Made by a program: the position numbers and the translations under genes. The notes beneath the pieces are model-generated. The model worked only from the letters and a program-made list of their open reading frames with translations, had not been told where the DNA came from and did no database searches. A stretch of DNA of 64,000 nt from Syngnathus acus (lineage: Eukaryota; Chordata; Actinopteri; Syngnathiformes; Syngnathidae): positions 7,953,842-8,017,841 of the forward strand of contig NC_051090.1 of the NCBI RefSeq assembly GCF_901709675.1, read 5' to 3'. Of this stretch, positions 1 to 14,109 are shown in pieces (position 1 is the first letter of the stretch; each line of letters starts with the position of its first letter).

Positions 1-1900
1 ATTTTAGGGTTAAATTTAAGTGGATTTAAATTTGTTTTGTGCGCATGTAACACATTTTGTTTTCATAGATTTTTTTTTAAGAAGACCAGTTTTCAATTTG
101 TTGTGCCATTTTGGTAAAGCCAATGGGACTGCAGCTTGTCCGTTGATTATAAAGATAATCTGTTAAAAAGTACCCATCTAAAGATGTGTCAAAATATCCT
201 AAATGGAGCCTGTGTCGCCCAGCGGTCAGTTAAACAGTGATTGAGTGATGTAATGCAGGAAGAGAGGCAGGCACAAGCGTTGAAAAGGGACTTGTGTCTG
301 TAAAAATGGGGTGGGTGGGAACTCTCTTTATGCAAAGTTGCCATGGAAAAAGTGATGGCGGCACAAAGTGTTTCTTAATCGAGTGTAAGGGGGGTGCGCT
401 TTCGGCCCGAGAAACTTGTGTGGGTTTGCATGGATTATTAAAGGGGATTATGTGGCCATTCATGGTAACCCGTGAGGGCGGCAGGTGAGGTGTGGCCTGA
501 GCTGCCTGAGCCGCCTGAGCCTTTAGGTAAACACTGATCCCGGTTGCCAGATAGATCCAGGCTGCGTTGCCAGGTTGACATTGTATCCTTAGATCGGTCA
601 CTTGTCATCGGAGGGGGGCTGCCGAGGACCACCTTTTATCGCCTAAGTGTCCAAGCAAAAACGGTCTGGTGAGGTTACTTGACTGGCCGTCAATAGTGTC
701 TTAGCGGGCGTTAAAACCAAAAGTAAACACGCGCCACCATGTTGGCAGCATCGCACGACTAACACGATTGGCTGAGTCAGCGAGACTTTATTTTGGTCTC
801 TTTTCAGGAAATCTCATTTCCAGCAAGCTTATGTCTTTTAATTCGATTTCAATTCCCAAACAGGCCTGTTCTACACGGCTTCTGCCAACTAAATGGCTAA
901 ACAGGCTTATTTGCCAGGTTTCCCACCATTGTTCAAGTTCAACATGCTGTGTGTCCCTTTACATTAAGATGAGGGAATTGCCACGTTACATGGAAAGTGG
1001 CGCCAAGAATTCTGCCATGCATATTCCTCAGTGTTTTTTCACATGACCTTGATACAAATGACGGTTCCAAATAGGATTATGAGGACCATTTAGGCAAATG
1101 AGCTCATTTGTGGCTATTTAACATATCATCACTGCTCCTTGAAGACTATCTATATGTCCATTTTCTTTTAGCAAACCAACAAAAATGACTTTTCTTAAGA
1201 CATCCAAAATTAAGTTTTTTGTTAGATAAGCCAGTGGCTGTACATCCATGGTGTGAAATTACACAACCATTTAAATCTTTTGGGAGCTGCCTGTTTCCGA
1301 AAATGTGTCTGTGAGGGAGCAATTCTGATTTTGGCCACAATTTTCATTTCAAAACCAATGGCAAAGCAGAGCTGCAGTGTTGTTGGATGCACAGATTAAA
1401 AGAGGCTCACACCTTTTGGGCCTGGGTTGTCATTCTGCAGTCAAAGTGGGCCGGCTCTGGCTTATTTGCGTGAGACAGGACGGCCCCTCATAACAGGGCT
1501 CTAAGAAGAGAATGAAAGTAAAGCCTTGAAACCGTAATTTTTTAAAAGAAATGCAGAATGTGTGTCAATTTAGGTCCACTTGGCATACTTTGCAATACAC
1601 GCATAATATTCTGTCCTATTTTATCAGAAAAATAACACTGATGTAATGTATAAAAACACTAATGTAACATGTCTCTCGCTCTCTTGCTCTGTGCATGCGT
1701 GTGTGTTTATTCACCTGCAGGTCGCTGGTGCAGGAGATGAAAGGTCACCGCTTTGCTCCGCTGACCTTCTTTGACCTCCACACGTCTCCTCTCTGCACTG
1801 GCAAACATTGGAACAGCCAGTCCATCAGAAATGTTTACTGGCCACCTTAGAGAGCAACTTGACAGCTGATCAAACCACAATAGTGTTTGTGTTGTGGGCA

Positions 1901-1938
1901 ATGGTAAGCTTCTTCTTCAATGGTAAGCTTCTTCTTCA
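1901..1938 (+). repeat. exact 19-bp tandem duplication
   Basis: ATGGTAAGCTTCTTCTTCA occurs twice head to tail. Each copy contains a splice-donor-like GGTAAGC word. A further partial ATTCTTCA follows. Confidence 0.9.
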
Positions 1939-2335
1939 ATATTCTTCAAATTGTTAAATCAAATAATAACTGAATATAAACTGGCGGTGGTCACTGCGCA
2001 TAATACTCGTATAATTTATTGTTTAAAACAGAAATCCGTTAACAATTTTCTTAGAAATAACAATTGAAAATAATTTGTGTGGTTGCTGATGTTGTCATGG
2101 CGACCACAAATCATCTACTCGGCGTGTGTCAAACTTGCCTACTCTGTTATATTGAGCAAATGTATGCAGCTTACAAAGTAACAACACCTCTAGTTTGTCG
2201 CATTGGTGCAGGCAGATTTGGGGCAGGCAAAAAAAAATCTGTTTGAAATTCTATCAAACTGCATGTTTTCAAATAAAGTGTGGCAAAATATTTACACCTT
2301 GGTCAGCTAATTGTTTGTCAGCGTTGGTTCTTCAA

Positions 2336-2377
2336 GTGTGTGCATGTGTGTGTGTGTGTGCATGTGTGTGCGCGCGC
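2336..2377 (+). repeat. GT/GC alternating tract
   Basis: GT repeats with two GCAT interruptions, ending in CGCGCGC. It is an alternating purine-pyrimidine run. Confidence 0.93.
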
Positions 2378-2603
2378 TGCACATTGTGTGCTGTCGGACG
2401 CTCAGCAATGTTTGCTCTGCCAACAATGAGTGACTGTAGTTGTCGTCTCTCCAGACACGAGTGAAACACACACACACAAGCACTTGGCGGCCTTTCATCA
2501 GGCGATCCCTCAGAGAGGAGTGAGGTAAATAATGTCAGAACTTTAATAGGTGGATAATGTGCTCAGCCTTCTGACTGTCTCTCAGCAAACAGTGCCGCAA
2601 TGT

Positions 2604-2631
2604 ACACACACAGACACACACACACACACAA
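2604..2631 (+). repeat. CA microsatellite
   Basis: A short (CA)n with one GA interruption. Confidence 0.92.
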
Positions 2632-3660
2632 ATGATTTTCAGTCTAGAAATCAGGTCGGAATTGGGTCTGTTCATGTGAATCCATCCAAAAGTATGTTCT
2701 ACAAGAGTTCCACTTTTTTAATTGAACTCATTCAATTCTTCTTTAAATTCATGGTTCACAGAAGATGCACAGTTGAAGTAAAACAAATTTAAAAAGTTTA
2801 GGTTGTATAAGTTACCACCACACAAACTTTACAACTTATGACTAGTAAATGAGGATGTAAAATAGCATTATATAAGTCACATTCAACATTTCGGCACAAC
2901 AAACACACAACAACAAACAATTCGGCGAGGATATCAATCAACCTTAAACAAAGCATGAATACTTCCAATTTTGGCAAGATTTCATAAAATATAAACATGG
3001 TAAAAATGACAAATCTGTTTTTCGAAAACAATTTTACATTGAGAACTCTTGAATTGCACTCAGGTGTCCCAGGGAATGTATTTCTCAGGGGATTTCAAAG
3101 TTGTACTGTATCCGTATCACAATATATACATCGCCTAAAAGTAACAGCGGGTTGCCTTCAAAAACTCCCAGAACACACCGCCCCTTAAAGTCTCCAGAGA
3201 CTAATTAAGATAGCCTATCTACCTCAGGCTATGTGCACCACTGCTCCCTCTATAACGTGCTCACACACTCGCATCACGCCCCACCCCCACCTCGCCAGCA
3301 CCTCGAGCCACCTCATGCTCTCCGCACAGACCCTTTGACCCCTGACACACGACCTCTTCGCTGAATGAGTACACGCAGAGCGGGACCCTCGGCCATTCCT
3401 GACACACATGCACGCATTCACACACACCCTCTGGCTGTGTATGACGTGAGCAATAAAAACAGTACGGACGGCTGGCTGCTCCAAAGGCATTGCACGCGCG
3501 CGCGCACACGCTGCTTTAGAGGTTAGTTGCAGGTCGCCGTTTAAAGTCCGAACAGCTGGATGATGTAGGGCCCACTATGGAGATAAAGATTTGCATGTAA
3601 ATAATAAGTTCTGATTTTTAATCATTATCATTAGACCGGACCTATGCAGTCATGAGTTCT

Positions 3661-3795
3661 ACTATGTATATAAAAAGTCTGCACACCCCTGTTCAATTGC
3701 CAGGTATTAGTATAAAAATGAAACTGATGATTTCAAAATATTTCAACCATTAATTTGACCTTTAACTTATAGAACTCAATTTGAAAATTTTAAGA
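3661..3795 (+). repeat. degenerate DNA-transposon-like repeat, copy A
   Basis: The pieces AAAAAGTCTGCACACCCCTG, TTCAATTGCCAGGT, TTTGACCTTTAACTTATAG and AACTCAATTTGAAAA come in the order of a very common non-autonomous fish repeat I remember. It is related to the fragment at 41371-41510 in this window. Confidence 0.55.
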
Positions 3796-6289
3796 AAAAC
3801 AAAAATACTTATAATATATCCTTATAAAACAGGCCGAGTCATAAGGTTGCCACAGCCCACCTGTCGTCATGCTTTTAGTAATAATTGCAAACGTATTTAG
3901 CAAGAAACATGAAGCAAACTCACTTTATTTGCTTTTTGGGACACATAAAGCATTGATTTTTATTTTATAATGTACAAATTAACATCTATATCATTTGAAT
4001 AAACAGCATCATTTCAATAATACAATTTCCCCTTTTTTTGTTTCAAATTTCCAATTTCTCTTCATACTGTATTGTAACAATTCAACAATAGCAGCCTCTG
4101 ATCATCAGGAAAACTTTATTTAAAGTAGGAACCTGTAAATTGAACACAGTTGTGCTAGGTTTTGTTTTTCCTGGTCTCAGCACAGATTTAACATAATCAT
4201 CAATTATAAAATTGCCGTATATTGGTCACACCCAATCCAGAAAGGCAAGTCTTCTTCCACAAGTTCATTTGACAACAGATTCTTGCTCTGTTCATTTTAA
4301 CAATGGAAAATATTTTCAAAGGCTGCAAAGTATTAGTGTTGCATTTGTTGTGCCGTATGGCGGTCAGTCTATGAGGACATCAAAGAGCTGGGCTCAGTGG
4401 CGCAACTCAGAGAGGAGGATAAAACCAGAGCAGGCCAACAAAACTAAGAGCAACCTGAATGGCGGCCTGGCCCAGTAATACGGGATCATCCCTGGTGTAA
4501 TTCCTCCCCCTGGCCTCCTAACAATGAGACCTCGGACAAGAGAGGACACATGCGGGGGAGATGGTCCGGTGGTCCGGCAGTCACTGACCAGGTCGCCATG
4601 CCAACATCATATGTAGACGCACATGGAAGCGCTTGCAACAGTCCGGAGCCCTCTTGCCCTCCTTCCTTCCCATGCATATTCTAATTAGACGCTTTGTGCA
4701 CGGACGTGTCCAAACATGGCGGGAGATCACAGGTCATCCTGGCCGCTGACCCCGTAGGCCCGGTAAAGGGGGGGCGTTGTTAGTGCTTCATAATCGGCTC
4801 AGGGGCCGGTCCGAGTCCGGACACCAGTCGCGTATTGTCCGGCCAGCCGCCGCTTGAAAAGCTTTGCGGCTGAAAGGCCCGGCCGGGTCACACTGGCGGC
4901 GATGGAATCCTTTCACATGCCAGCGATACCCGTTTTTATTTTTGTGGTTTAAATAAAATGTTCTGTATATAGTCAAAGTGAGATCAGTATTACGCAGAGC
5001 TTCCCACATTTGCGATTGATTACCTGACGTGCCTTGCAAAATTGTGCAATTTTGACCACTTGATCCAATTTATTTGCAACATATGCATGCATTAATGTTC
5101 TTCTATCTATGCCAGTGGCATATAGTGACAGCCATAATGATTAAATGCTCTTTCACGACTATATCATTTGGTGATATGCCACCCAAGAGATTTTTATGTG
5201 GCTTGGCTCAATATAGCTTGAGAAAATCTTACGAAAGACTGTGAAGATTTGACTCTTCGTTCGAATCTAGTGAGTATAGAAGAGTTTATAGAAATGCTTA
5301 GAGAAGAACGTGTGTAGGTATTTAAGAGTAATACTGTTAAAGATGCACACACTTCTCCTTGTTGACTCAGTAGTCAATTAGCAGCTGATAGTAAGACTCT
5401 TGACAGACGCTCATGTGAGAGTGACTGACCCCCCCTTACACACGCACACACATAAATTCCATTACATGCGCTTGCTAGGCTAATTTCATCAAGTGCTCTC
5501 TTGCGGCCTTGCACTCAGTAATCACATTTAAAGAAGAGCACCCGCTGATCAATGAGCCGGCCTAAAAGAGATGTGAAGTGTGTGTGCGCATGCATCCAAA
5601 ATGACTGAGTGCAGACTGACCATGGTAATGCTAAGGTTTTGTTGCACGCATATCGTGTACAGTAGTTTTTGTTACAGTTGTGTATTAATAGTGGTTAACT
5701 TCTTTTTACACTTATTACTGTGTCTGTGTTGTGACTATCTTTCACATTACAAATTTAAGAATCATACAATTTATTCTTGTGTGTCAAGTAAAGCTAAATC
5801 TGGGTAATTTATTTATCAACGTGGGTTGAGTTCCCACACAGTGATGTTGTGAATGTGCCTTGTGAGTAACTAGTGACCAATCCTAGGTGGAGTCTGAGTT
5901 TGCATGGATTGGCTCCCACTCTCTACCAACCCTAAATGGCAAAAGCAGTATAGAAAATGTTATTACAATTAACAACGGTAAGTCGAGCAGACTAATTCTA
6001 TTTTCCAATCCCTTCACTTTTCTAATTGGACCCCAATCATCATTGCTTAACTTTTGGAGTGGTACTTGCACTAGTTCACAGCAGGTTGTCAAAGTGTACT
6101 GGGTGGTTGACAGTGACAGTGAGAAAGGTCCAATTGTGCCTAAGTGGGAATCTTTTAATGAAGTGGGCTCTTCAAGATGGGAGACATCGGAGCACTCTTG
6201 GGCTAATAGGAGCTGCCAATGCAATCGCCTTCCTTTCCTCTCGGCGGCAGGAGAAAGGCCAGCAATTAAATCCAGCCAGGAGCCGACGG

Positions 6290-6600
6290 CGATGCTAGGA
6301 CCCGGGGCCCCAGGAGGACCCGGCGGTCCGAACATTTAATCATCATCTGACCTAGTTGCTGCTTCTGATAAATGGGCGTGGAGAGGGAAAGCGCTGGCCG
6401 GTCATTAATCTGCAGTCAGATAGGGACAAGCGCACACGGTTGCCGCCAACTTAATTGGCCACTTATTTTTGCACGAGCGGGAAGCTAAATCCAGACGGAG
6501 ATAGATGCTCCTCTCTTCATCCTTAATTCACTCCAGCCGACTGCTAATACAAACAAAGCAAACACAAGAGGCGGAGGAGGAGCTGGTCTCTGAGGATGCA
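6290..6600. promoter_or_regulatory. candidate conserved non-coding element
   Basis: After a GC-rich patch (6290-6335) the sequence carries TTTAATCATCATC, GTCATTAATCTGCAG, ACTTAATTGGCC and CTTAATTCACTCC. These are spaced homeodomain-like sites without simple repeats. Confidence 0.25.
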
Positions 6601-9600
6601 TCAGGACTTTCCGTAATTCAAACGCAAACAGAAAATAGAGAGCAGACATCTGCCAATGCTAACTAGGATCCAGACATGTCTGTCTGACGTGTATGATCGT
6701 GCAAACTTGTACTATTCCATTCCAGCTTTGGAGGAGCCGCTTGGCCAACACCGCTTGACATTGATGTTGGTGGAGAGTGAGATACAATATCATCATAGTA
6801 CAACACTGCAGAAATGATACAATGGAAACTAGTCAGACCACAGTTGGTGTAAAAGTTCACGCTCCCCTTGCAATAGCTAAATTAAACAGGTTCTTGCTAC
6901 GTACATAGCATGAAAGTAAAATTGGGCAATCACTGCAGGAGTTAAAAATAGCTTCCATGTTTCTTGAGAAGAGGCCAGGTGCTCCTCCTTGAGTCAAAAG
7001 GACAATGATGACCTCTCGTTTATGGTATATGCAAAGAAAAGTGTATGACTTCCAAGAATGTGAGCAAGCCCCTTATCTGTCTCATCTCCTGCACTCCTGC
7101 ATGTCTTCTCCGCTTCAATGTCCGATCGGCACGTAGCGAGGGTCAGCAGTCGTCCAGGTGGCTGGCCGCCTGATGGATGATGGGAACAGGCGGGGCTGAG
7201 CAGGTCGTGATAAGGGTCCTATCTTGACAGGGGCTTCCTTTGCGGCCCTGAGCGTGGTCATCGCTTGTTGACAGAGAGAGATGGATGCGCCGAATGCTCG
7301 ATGGACGGATGAGGGGGTAGATGGACGTCTTGTGGAACAAGATACAGCCTGTCTTGATGGCTTATCAAGTCACTTCATCACCTCTGCACCCTTTTTTCAC
7401 CACTAGGTGGATATTTGTTGTAATTTCAACCAATTGAAAATGACAACAATGGGATTGACAGTACATTTGTTACATGAAGTAACAGAAGGTGCCAAATCAT
7501 TTTTCTTACATTTTTTTTCTTCTCACAATTATTGCTAGTGGCATTGGTGGAGGTCAACGCTCAATGACAGTTTAGCTGGTTGATGGCTAAAGGAGGACTG
7601 ACCATCTGGTCGCCCTTCCGGTGTTAGTGCTGCATGGCTGATGCTGTATGCTGCCATCATGCCTTGGTGAATATAAGGAATTGGACTGAAGACCAGCAGT
7701 GTGATCAATATGATCAATTGGGCGTCCCCACCACTAATTCCAGCTAATTGGAACTTTTCACACATTTCTCCGGTGTAGAATGGCTTCCCTAATGAGAGCG
7801 TCTGATTTCACTCTCAGCGGCCAGCAGCAGGATCCTGGCCCGCTTGACCCGTTAGGTCCCCGCTGGTCAGCGCTGATCCGGACAAAAGCTCCTGATTCAG
7901 CTTCACTGAATAGCTGCTCATCCCCTGGTCTCAGCAGGAGACCAAGGTCTTCTGAGCTTCAGACCTGACCCTGCAGGAGGGAAGCGGGCCAGGGTCAGGT
8001 CCCCGAGTCAACAACCCCGGACCGTCCTGCCCAGCGGCCTTTACTCGTCTGACCTCGTTCAGGCCTCGGCTGGGCCTCCAGCGGTGAGTCATGGGGTCAG
8101 ACTCCCAGAGGGTCATTGTAATGACTGCTGACCAATCACAAAAAAGCTCGTGCGGAGTCCTACGGCGACCATGAAAGCAAAGGCAGAGCAGCACCCCTGC
8201 CGCTGCGCTCTAATTTGGCAGGATGCTGCTACGTCAGCGACGGACGCCGCTCCAACAATGGCCGTGCACCGGTAAACAATAATGTTTGTGCAAGCCCTCT
8301 TTCTTGGGGCCAATCTTGCACTCACAAAGCCCATCTGGCATCAATAAGATGTCCTCAGATTCCATTCAGCACATCACTCTTCACTTTGGCTGCTTTTTTA
8401 GCCCAGCTCCTCGCTGGATGCTCGCTGTTGCCTTTCGATCCGAAGGGTTGTGTGAACCGGGTGGGAATTGTCGACAGTACAATTTCAAACTGTCAACAGT
8501 AGTGTTGATGAACGTTGACATTGGACAATTTTTAGGACAACTGCAACACAAAATGAATAGATGGCTGTCCCTTCTTGTTTGGGCTCTAGTTTGTTATGGC
8601 AAAGTCAAACAAGCATAATTAGGTCAAGTCATTTGTAGCACAACTTGCTTATATGCACGCTTCCTCCAGTTAACTTTACAAGGGCCACTTGTGGAACGTT
8701 CCTCATTCAAGCCTGATTGAGGTCCATATGAGTCATGCTTGCTTAATATGAAGGAGTATGGGGAGGAAGTTTGGAACAAGATGTCCCTGGGAGTATTTTG
8801 TTGTGAATTGACAGGAGGGTCATGAATGAGAGTGAGAGCGTGAGAGAGCAGGAAGTGAGCACAGCAAGGAGTAGATAGAAGCCAGCGCTCTCCGGCGCGA
8901 CGTGTCTTCCCTCCATCTGGGGCAGGAAGCCGGATTGTTAGTGAGCAGCAAGTGTGATCCGCAGCCCAGCGTGCTCGCGTCTGTGGAAGGGGGGTCGAGC
9001 AGGAAGTGGTCAGGCAGGGGCTGTGACCTCTGGGTAATGAGCAGGAGCCCTCCGGTGGATTGTAGTTACCCGCCAGCATGTTGTCTCACTCCGTACACGT
9101 GCACACGTAGATAATCAAAGAGGTAAGATGAGGCGTGAACCATCGTAGTGACACTGTGTGATGAACCCAGTACCTCACTTAAATTTAATTTCAAAAATTT
9201 AACTTTTTCAGGCCAGTGTCTATCATGTCAACTCCAGTATTGTTTGACCATATTCAGTAGACTGTTTTCCATAAGGCGTAGGAGGTTATTTGTGTGTACC
9301 CCCTTCAATGAGTGACAAACGAACTGTGTGTGCACGGTGTGTGTTAATGCTTGTTTGTGAAGCCAAACCTGACTTTGGCAAAAATGCTTTCTTCCCATGC
9401 CTCTTGCCCTCTCACTGGCACACTGCTTATTCAGCTCTGCTATTGTCAGCATGGTGTGTGTGCGTGTGTATAAACGAGCCACCCTCTGTTCCGTATGTTA
9501 CTCTGTATGTGTCAAATGAGGGAGTGACCATGAGCAACCACTGTGTCAAACACTCAGCTAATAAGGTAATTCAGGAGGCCTGTCGTGTTGGGATGTGAGT

Positions 9601-10399
9601 GTGTGCATGCTTGTGTTTGTGTGTGTGTGTGGTGAGTGCATGGAGGGCTGCGGGTTAGCAGTGAGGCAGCCAGCCAGGTTCCCATGCCGGACACTCTCTG
9701 CAGACCACTTGAGAGTGAGTAACAGAGAGAGAGAGGAGGTAGGAAGAGTCTTCTGGGCCCAACAAAACACAAAGCTGAGGCCACAAGTCGTCCTGGGAGG
9801 CGTTCAGGTCCCACGCAGGTAGCCAGGCAAGCGTCGCCAAATTGTGCTTTGTGACACAAGGGCCATTCAACAGGAACAGGATGCAGACTGCGAGATGTCC
9901 CAGACCCCTCGGCGCTGCACTCTGGTGTGCGCGTGTGTGTGCACGTCTGGCCCGCTTGTTGACTTTTTGGGAAAAAGATTGACGAGGGGAGAACTTGGCT
10001 CATCTTGAACGCGGCCCTCGTCTCTTGTCAAAGGTCTGACAGTGAATGAATGCTTCACGGACAAACTCAATTAGCCGTCATGCACGTTTAAAAGAGGTGT
10101 CTGTCTCTCGTGACGAAAAGTCCCCCCGCTGCTTTATTAGACATAATGCCCTGATGAATGTATGGCAAACATATCTCTTTGTTAGTGGTGAGACGGCAGC
10201 AGACAGTCAAGAGGATGTCTGAAGCAGTCAAACAGGCACAGACGTGGAGCAACTTGCGACAAAGGACGAGATAATGTGACACAACCAAAGCGATGAATAA
10301 TGTATTGAACACTTGCGACTATCGGGGTAGTGAAGAGGGATGAGGGGCTCTGTGGATGATGTCAAATTCACACGAGTCCCAGCATCATCAATAAGCGTG

Positions 10400-10960
10400 C
10401 ATATTTTGCTTTGTTTATGACAACGAGAGCTTTTAAAGCCGCTCCGAATAAGATTTCAAGCAAAAGATAGTGTCCATCTATTGCGCCTTTGGCCCATGAA
10501 TCCCAAAAGAGTGAAGAGTCCGTTATTAATTGTGATTAATTGTGATTTTTCAGTTATGAGAGCTGCTATGATCTGAGAGATGATGATGATGTCCTTAAGT
10601 GAAGAACGAATTGATATATCTTATAATCATTATGAGAGGCTGTGTGCGGCATCTGTGCGTTCATCGTCATGACAACAGGGATGAAAACAAGCACTTCCTC
10701 CATAAATGCGGGCCCATATTAGGGGTTGGCGGCCGAAGGCCACTCGACAATAGCTTTTAATGTCATAGCTCAGTGACTGCTCTTTGTGCAGAAGCGGGCA
10801 GACCGCGAGCTACACAAAAAGTCCAAAGTAAAATGGATTAGAATATGTGTGAAAAGATGACTGAATCAAAGGCAGTGGATTGGAGGAGATTAGCCCAAGG
10901 GATTATGGGAGAAAACGACTCACTAATTACTTTTTGTTGGGCCACAAGATGAGATTTCAT
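10400..10960. promoter_or_regulatory. candidate conserved non-coding element
   Basis: The base composition is balanced, with no simple repeats and dense TF-like words. ATTAATTGTG is repeated twice at 10525-10545, ATGATGATGATG lies at 10580-10590, and ATTAGCCC and GGGATTATGGG occur near 10890-10905. This texture is typical of developmental enhancers beside HES-type genes. Conservation was not tested. Confidence 0.3.
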
Positions 10961-12501
10961 TTGGTATTGTGGGGGAAAGCATTCATAGGACAAACACTTA
11001 TTGGAGTTATTAGTCTGTAATAGGTGTATGTGAAATATATATGTTAAAATTGATCTATTTTGAATCGTATACTGTAGTTATTCATAGTTCAATGCATTGG
11101 AAAAAAGTAGTAAGCGTGGATTTTAAAATGTGCATGTTTGAGTATTAGAATAAATAAACGCAAGTAAATATATAAACCCAATACAGAATAATACAAATAA
11201 ATCCTTAATAGATTGTGCATATTTCATTGTGCATGTGCAAAATAATAGTAGCGTTAATAAATAATATTGTATGGTTAATACTGATTGCATTGCATTCTTC
11301 CTAAGAATTTATGCAGCTAGATATATTTACGACACAACATTTTAGGATTTATTATTTAGTCATTAAAAAAAAAAATCTGAACAGTTTAATAAATGGCGCA
11401 GTGACTTTTTGAGGGTGAAACACTTTTTTTCTAATCACAAATGTGGGACTGAGTTGTGTCCTCCTTTATTGAGTTTGGTGCAACAAAGCCAAACATTGCC
11501 CCACTTTCAGTGCGTCAATGTGTATGATACTAATTCCTCAACTCTCTCTTCTCAAGTCCTTTCTGTTGTCTGCGCAAAGAAGGCAAACATCTGAAGTATT
11601 TTTACGAGGAAAAACAACAACAGTGAGCCACTCCAATCCGCAATGTGACTTTGTGATGTGCGCTCTTTCAATGATTTGGTCAAAAAAGTGGAGTGGAGGA
11701 GCTTATAGGATGTCTTGTGTGGCGTTTGCTCTCCTCTCCGGCTCTCCAATTAGCCACCAAAAGAGTCCAGCCAGGAGAAGAGTGGACAAAGGAGCCGAAA
11801 GGGGAGCAGAGAAAGCCAAAAAGAAAAACAAAAACACAACAATCAACAAGACCTCCCGTCATCCTTGTGGGGGAAGACACGTACACACACAACCAAAGCC
11901 TGTGGTGTTTTCGGCGCTGCGGCCGTCGCTGTGGAAACCAGGAGCTTGTTTGATTCTCCTCCCTTCTCTCCTTGTGTTATTTCTCATTGCCCACTGCCCC
12001 CCCCCTCCCGACCCCCTCCATTCACCGCCTCCTTTCTTCCTAGGCTAAAACAAAGCAGCAGTCTGAAAGGACTCTGAGGTAGGTAAATGTATTCAGTGAC
12101 ACCGGCCGGATGATTCCATTCTGTGCTGGCTCTGTAACATTTGTTTCAGGCCTTGTCTGAGGGCAGGGACAGCGTGTTGGCTCTTTTGTCCCCCGCGCCC
12201 TCCGCACAGCCCTCCAGTTAATGGCAGCCTTGTCCCGGGCCGCTGGACCAGAAACCTGCAGCCTTGCGGGACCAGACAACATGGTGACACGGGAAGTCGG
12301 TGTAACGGGCGAAGATGTAGGGGGGGGTGGTAGATGATGGAGGCTTCCTCGTGTTACGTTTCGTGTCCTACTCAGTTTCTTTCACTTAAAGATTGTTGGC
12401 CTATCCAACGGATAAGAGTCACAGTACCATCAAGTCGTGTGGTTCAAGTCAGTATGGTCCCCTTAACTGGAGTTTTTGCATGCAGAATGTAGCATGCTAC
12501 C

Positions 12502-12568
12502 TCACAGGTGTCAAACTCAAGCTCCAGGGGCCAGATCCATCCCAACACATTATTTGCTGTGGCACACT
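12502..12568 (+). repeat. fragment of a common fish interspersed repeat
   Basis: CACAGGTGTCAAACTCAAG, then a GGGGCCAGAT core and a CACATTATTTGCTGTGGC end match in order a very frequent teleost repeat fragment as I recall it. Only about 65 bp remain. Confidence 0.5.
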
Positions 12569-14109
12569 AGGTGCGGATGCTTCATGTTTCTTACTAAATG
12601 GTTTTGTGATTCTGACAGGAAATCGGTAACGGAACTGACATTTTCTTCAGTGTATATTTTTTTTAACCAAATGTTTTCCTATCACAAAATGAACAATAAT
12701 TCTACCTAATTCTAATACATAAATACTGGGTTATTTCACCCGACTCCCTGAAATTGACCAAATGCTGCAGGTGTAACTTTATTCATGTGCTGAGGTCTAT
12801 TTGGCATCCTGACAAAGCACATTTGACTGTGTCACACAAACCATTACAATGCTAGAAACACCAAACATTTAAAACATAATCTTATGTCATCTCAAAATTA
12901 CCAGTCATGATAAAGTGGAATACAATGTATTAAAAATTATTGACCTAAAGAACAACAAATATTGTTAATCAAAACACATCAGAAGTTAGTCAGCTTCCCA
13001 TAATAAACTGCATTGGACTTTAAAAATGACACTGTATATGTTCCTCATGCTCAAGTCGGCATTCTTTGTTCTCCCAAGTTACTCCTCTTTTCTATAAGCG
13101 TCGAGTGGCCAGGTGCTGGTGGAGAGGGTGAACTGGATGGCTGCTGGAGGGCGGGTATGGGGACATCGGAAGGCAGGCACCCTGCTGCTATCTGTCGGGA
13201 GAGGCCCCCGCCGACGTTTAGAAACGAGGGTTCCTTTCCCCCACTCTTTTGCTACTGGCTGCTCAAGAGAAAAAAACATCTTCTTCACTTGTGCTGTGAG
13301 CACCTCTCTCGCTGCGAGAGGAGTGACTAATGGTTCAGAGAAGCGCACCACACTTGACTTTGGTAATCTCCAAAACTCAAAGGATATGTCAGGGGGTCAG
13401 TAAAACAAACCAGAACAATTACAAACCCTAAAAATTATTCAGGAAACGCTGATTAACATAACGTGTTTTCTATAGGGGGACGGGTTGAAATGCGGAAAAT
13501 AAAATCCTGGAAAAAATACAAAATACCCACAAGTCAATTATCTGACCTGGCACCTGGGGGGTCCAAACAAATGGGGCCAGTGCCTTCGCCACCCCCCCTT
13601 ACCTCCGCCAGTGGCTACTCCTACTACTACTACAGGAAACAAATTACTTGTGTATTTATTACGTACAGTAAAGATTTTGTTTTTAATTGAGTATGGTACT
13701 AAATTGAAGTTGCCAGACTCTTAATTCTTGCTTGTGTACTGTTAAGACTAATAAACATCGATCACTTAAAACTGTATGATAAAGAGGGGCCACGACCAAT
13801 GAACATGGATTCACTGTATATTTTTATTCAAACGTTTTTCTACTTTTAATCAAAATTCCTCAGAAGCTAGAAACCACCTACTCCAGCTTCTCACTCTTTT
13901 CCTGCAACAAAATCTGCTCTTGTATTGGGGGCCGCCACTACAAACTGTGTATGAGAGGATTAGGGGCTCCTTGACCGCTCCTCCAAATGCACTCCCAGCA
14001 TGGCCGCCTCGGTTATGACCATTAGATACCCCGACCATGAGGGGCACATGAAAGGGAGGAATACACGCGGCTTTTCCCAGGGCCAAGTTTGACCACACGC
14101 CTGGCAAAA

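Larger units (their letters stand above)
1..3660. other. non-coding stretch
   Basis: I see no gene. The segment at about 1722-1904 has an acceptor-like CACCTGCAG before it and a donor-like GGTAAGC after it. Its best frame (SLVQEMKGHRFAPLTFFDLH at the start) hits a stop inside, so I do not call it coding. A 16-bp palindrome, CAAATGAGCTCATTTG, lies at 1095-1110. A CG/CA alternating run lies at 3493-3510. Confidence 0.6.

Noticed and set aside
5258-5275. TTCGTTCGAATCTAG resembling a tRNA T-loop
   Set aside because: No acceptor, D or anticodon stem can be placed around it.
5883-6339. Mirrored 150-codon open frames on both strands
   Set aside because: The two frames arise from the same low-stop segment with complementary codon phase. 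Neither has a domain, and the collagen-like GPP start on the minus strand is just a GC-rich patch.
8624-10003. Minus-strand open frames of about 150 codons
   Set aside because: They contain runs coming from CA/GT repeats (His-Thr runs), with no conserved motif.
11518-12048. 176-codon plus-strand open frame
   Set aside because: The translation is lysine-rich low complexity followed by proline-rich C-tract coding, without a domain or splice context.
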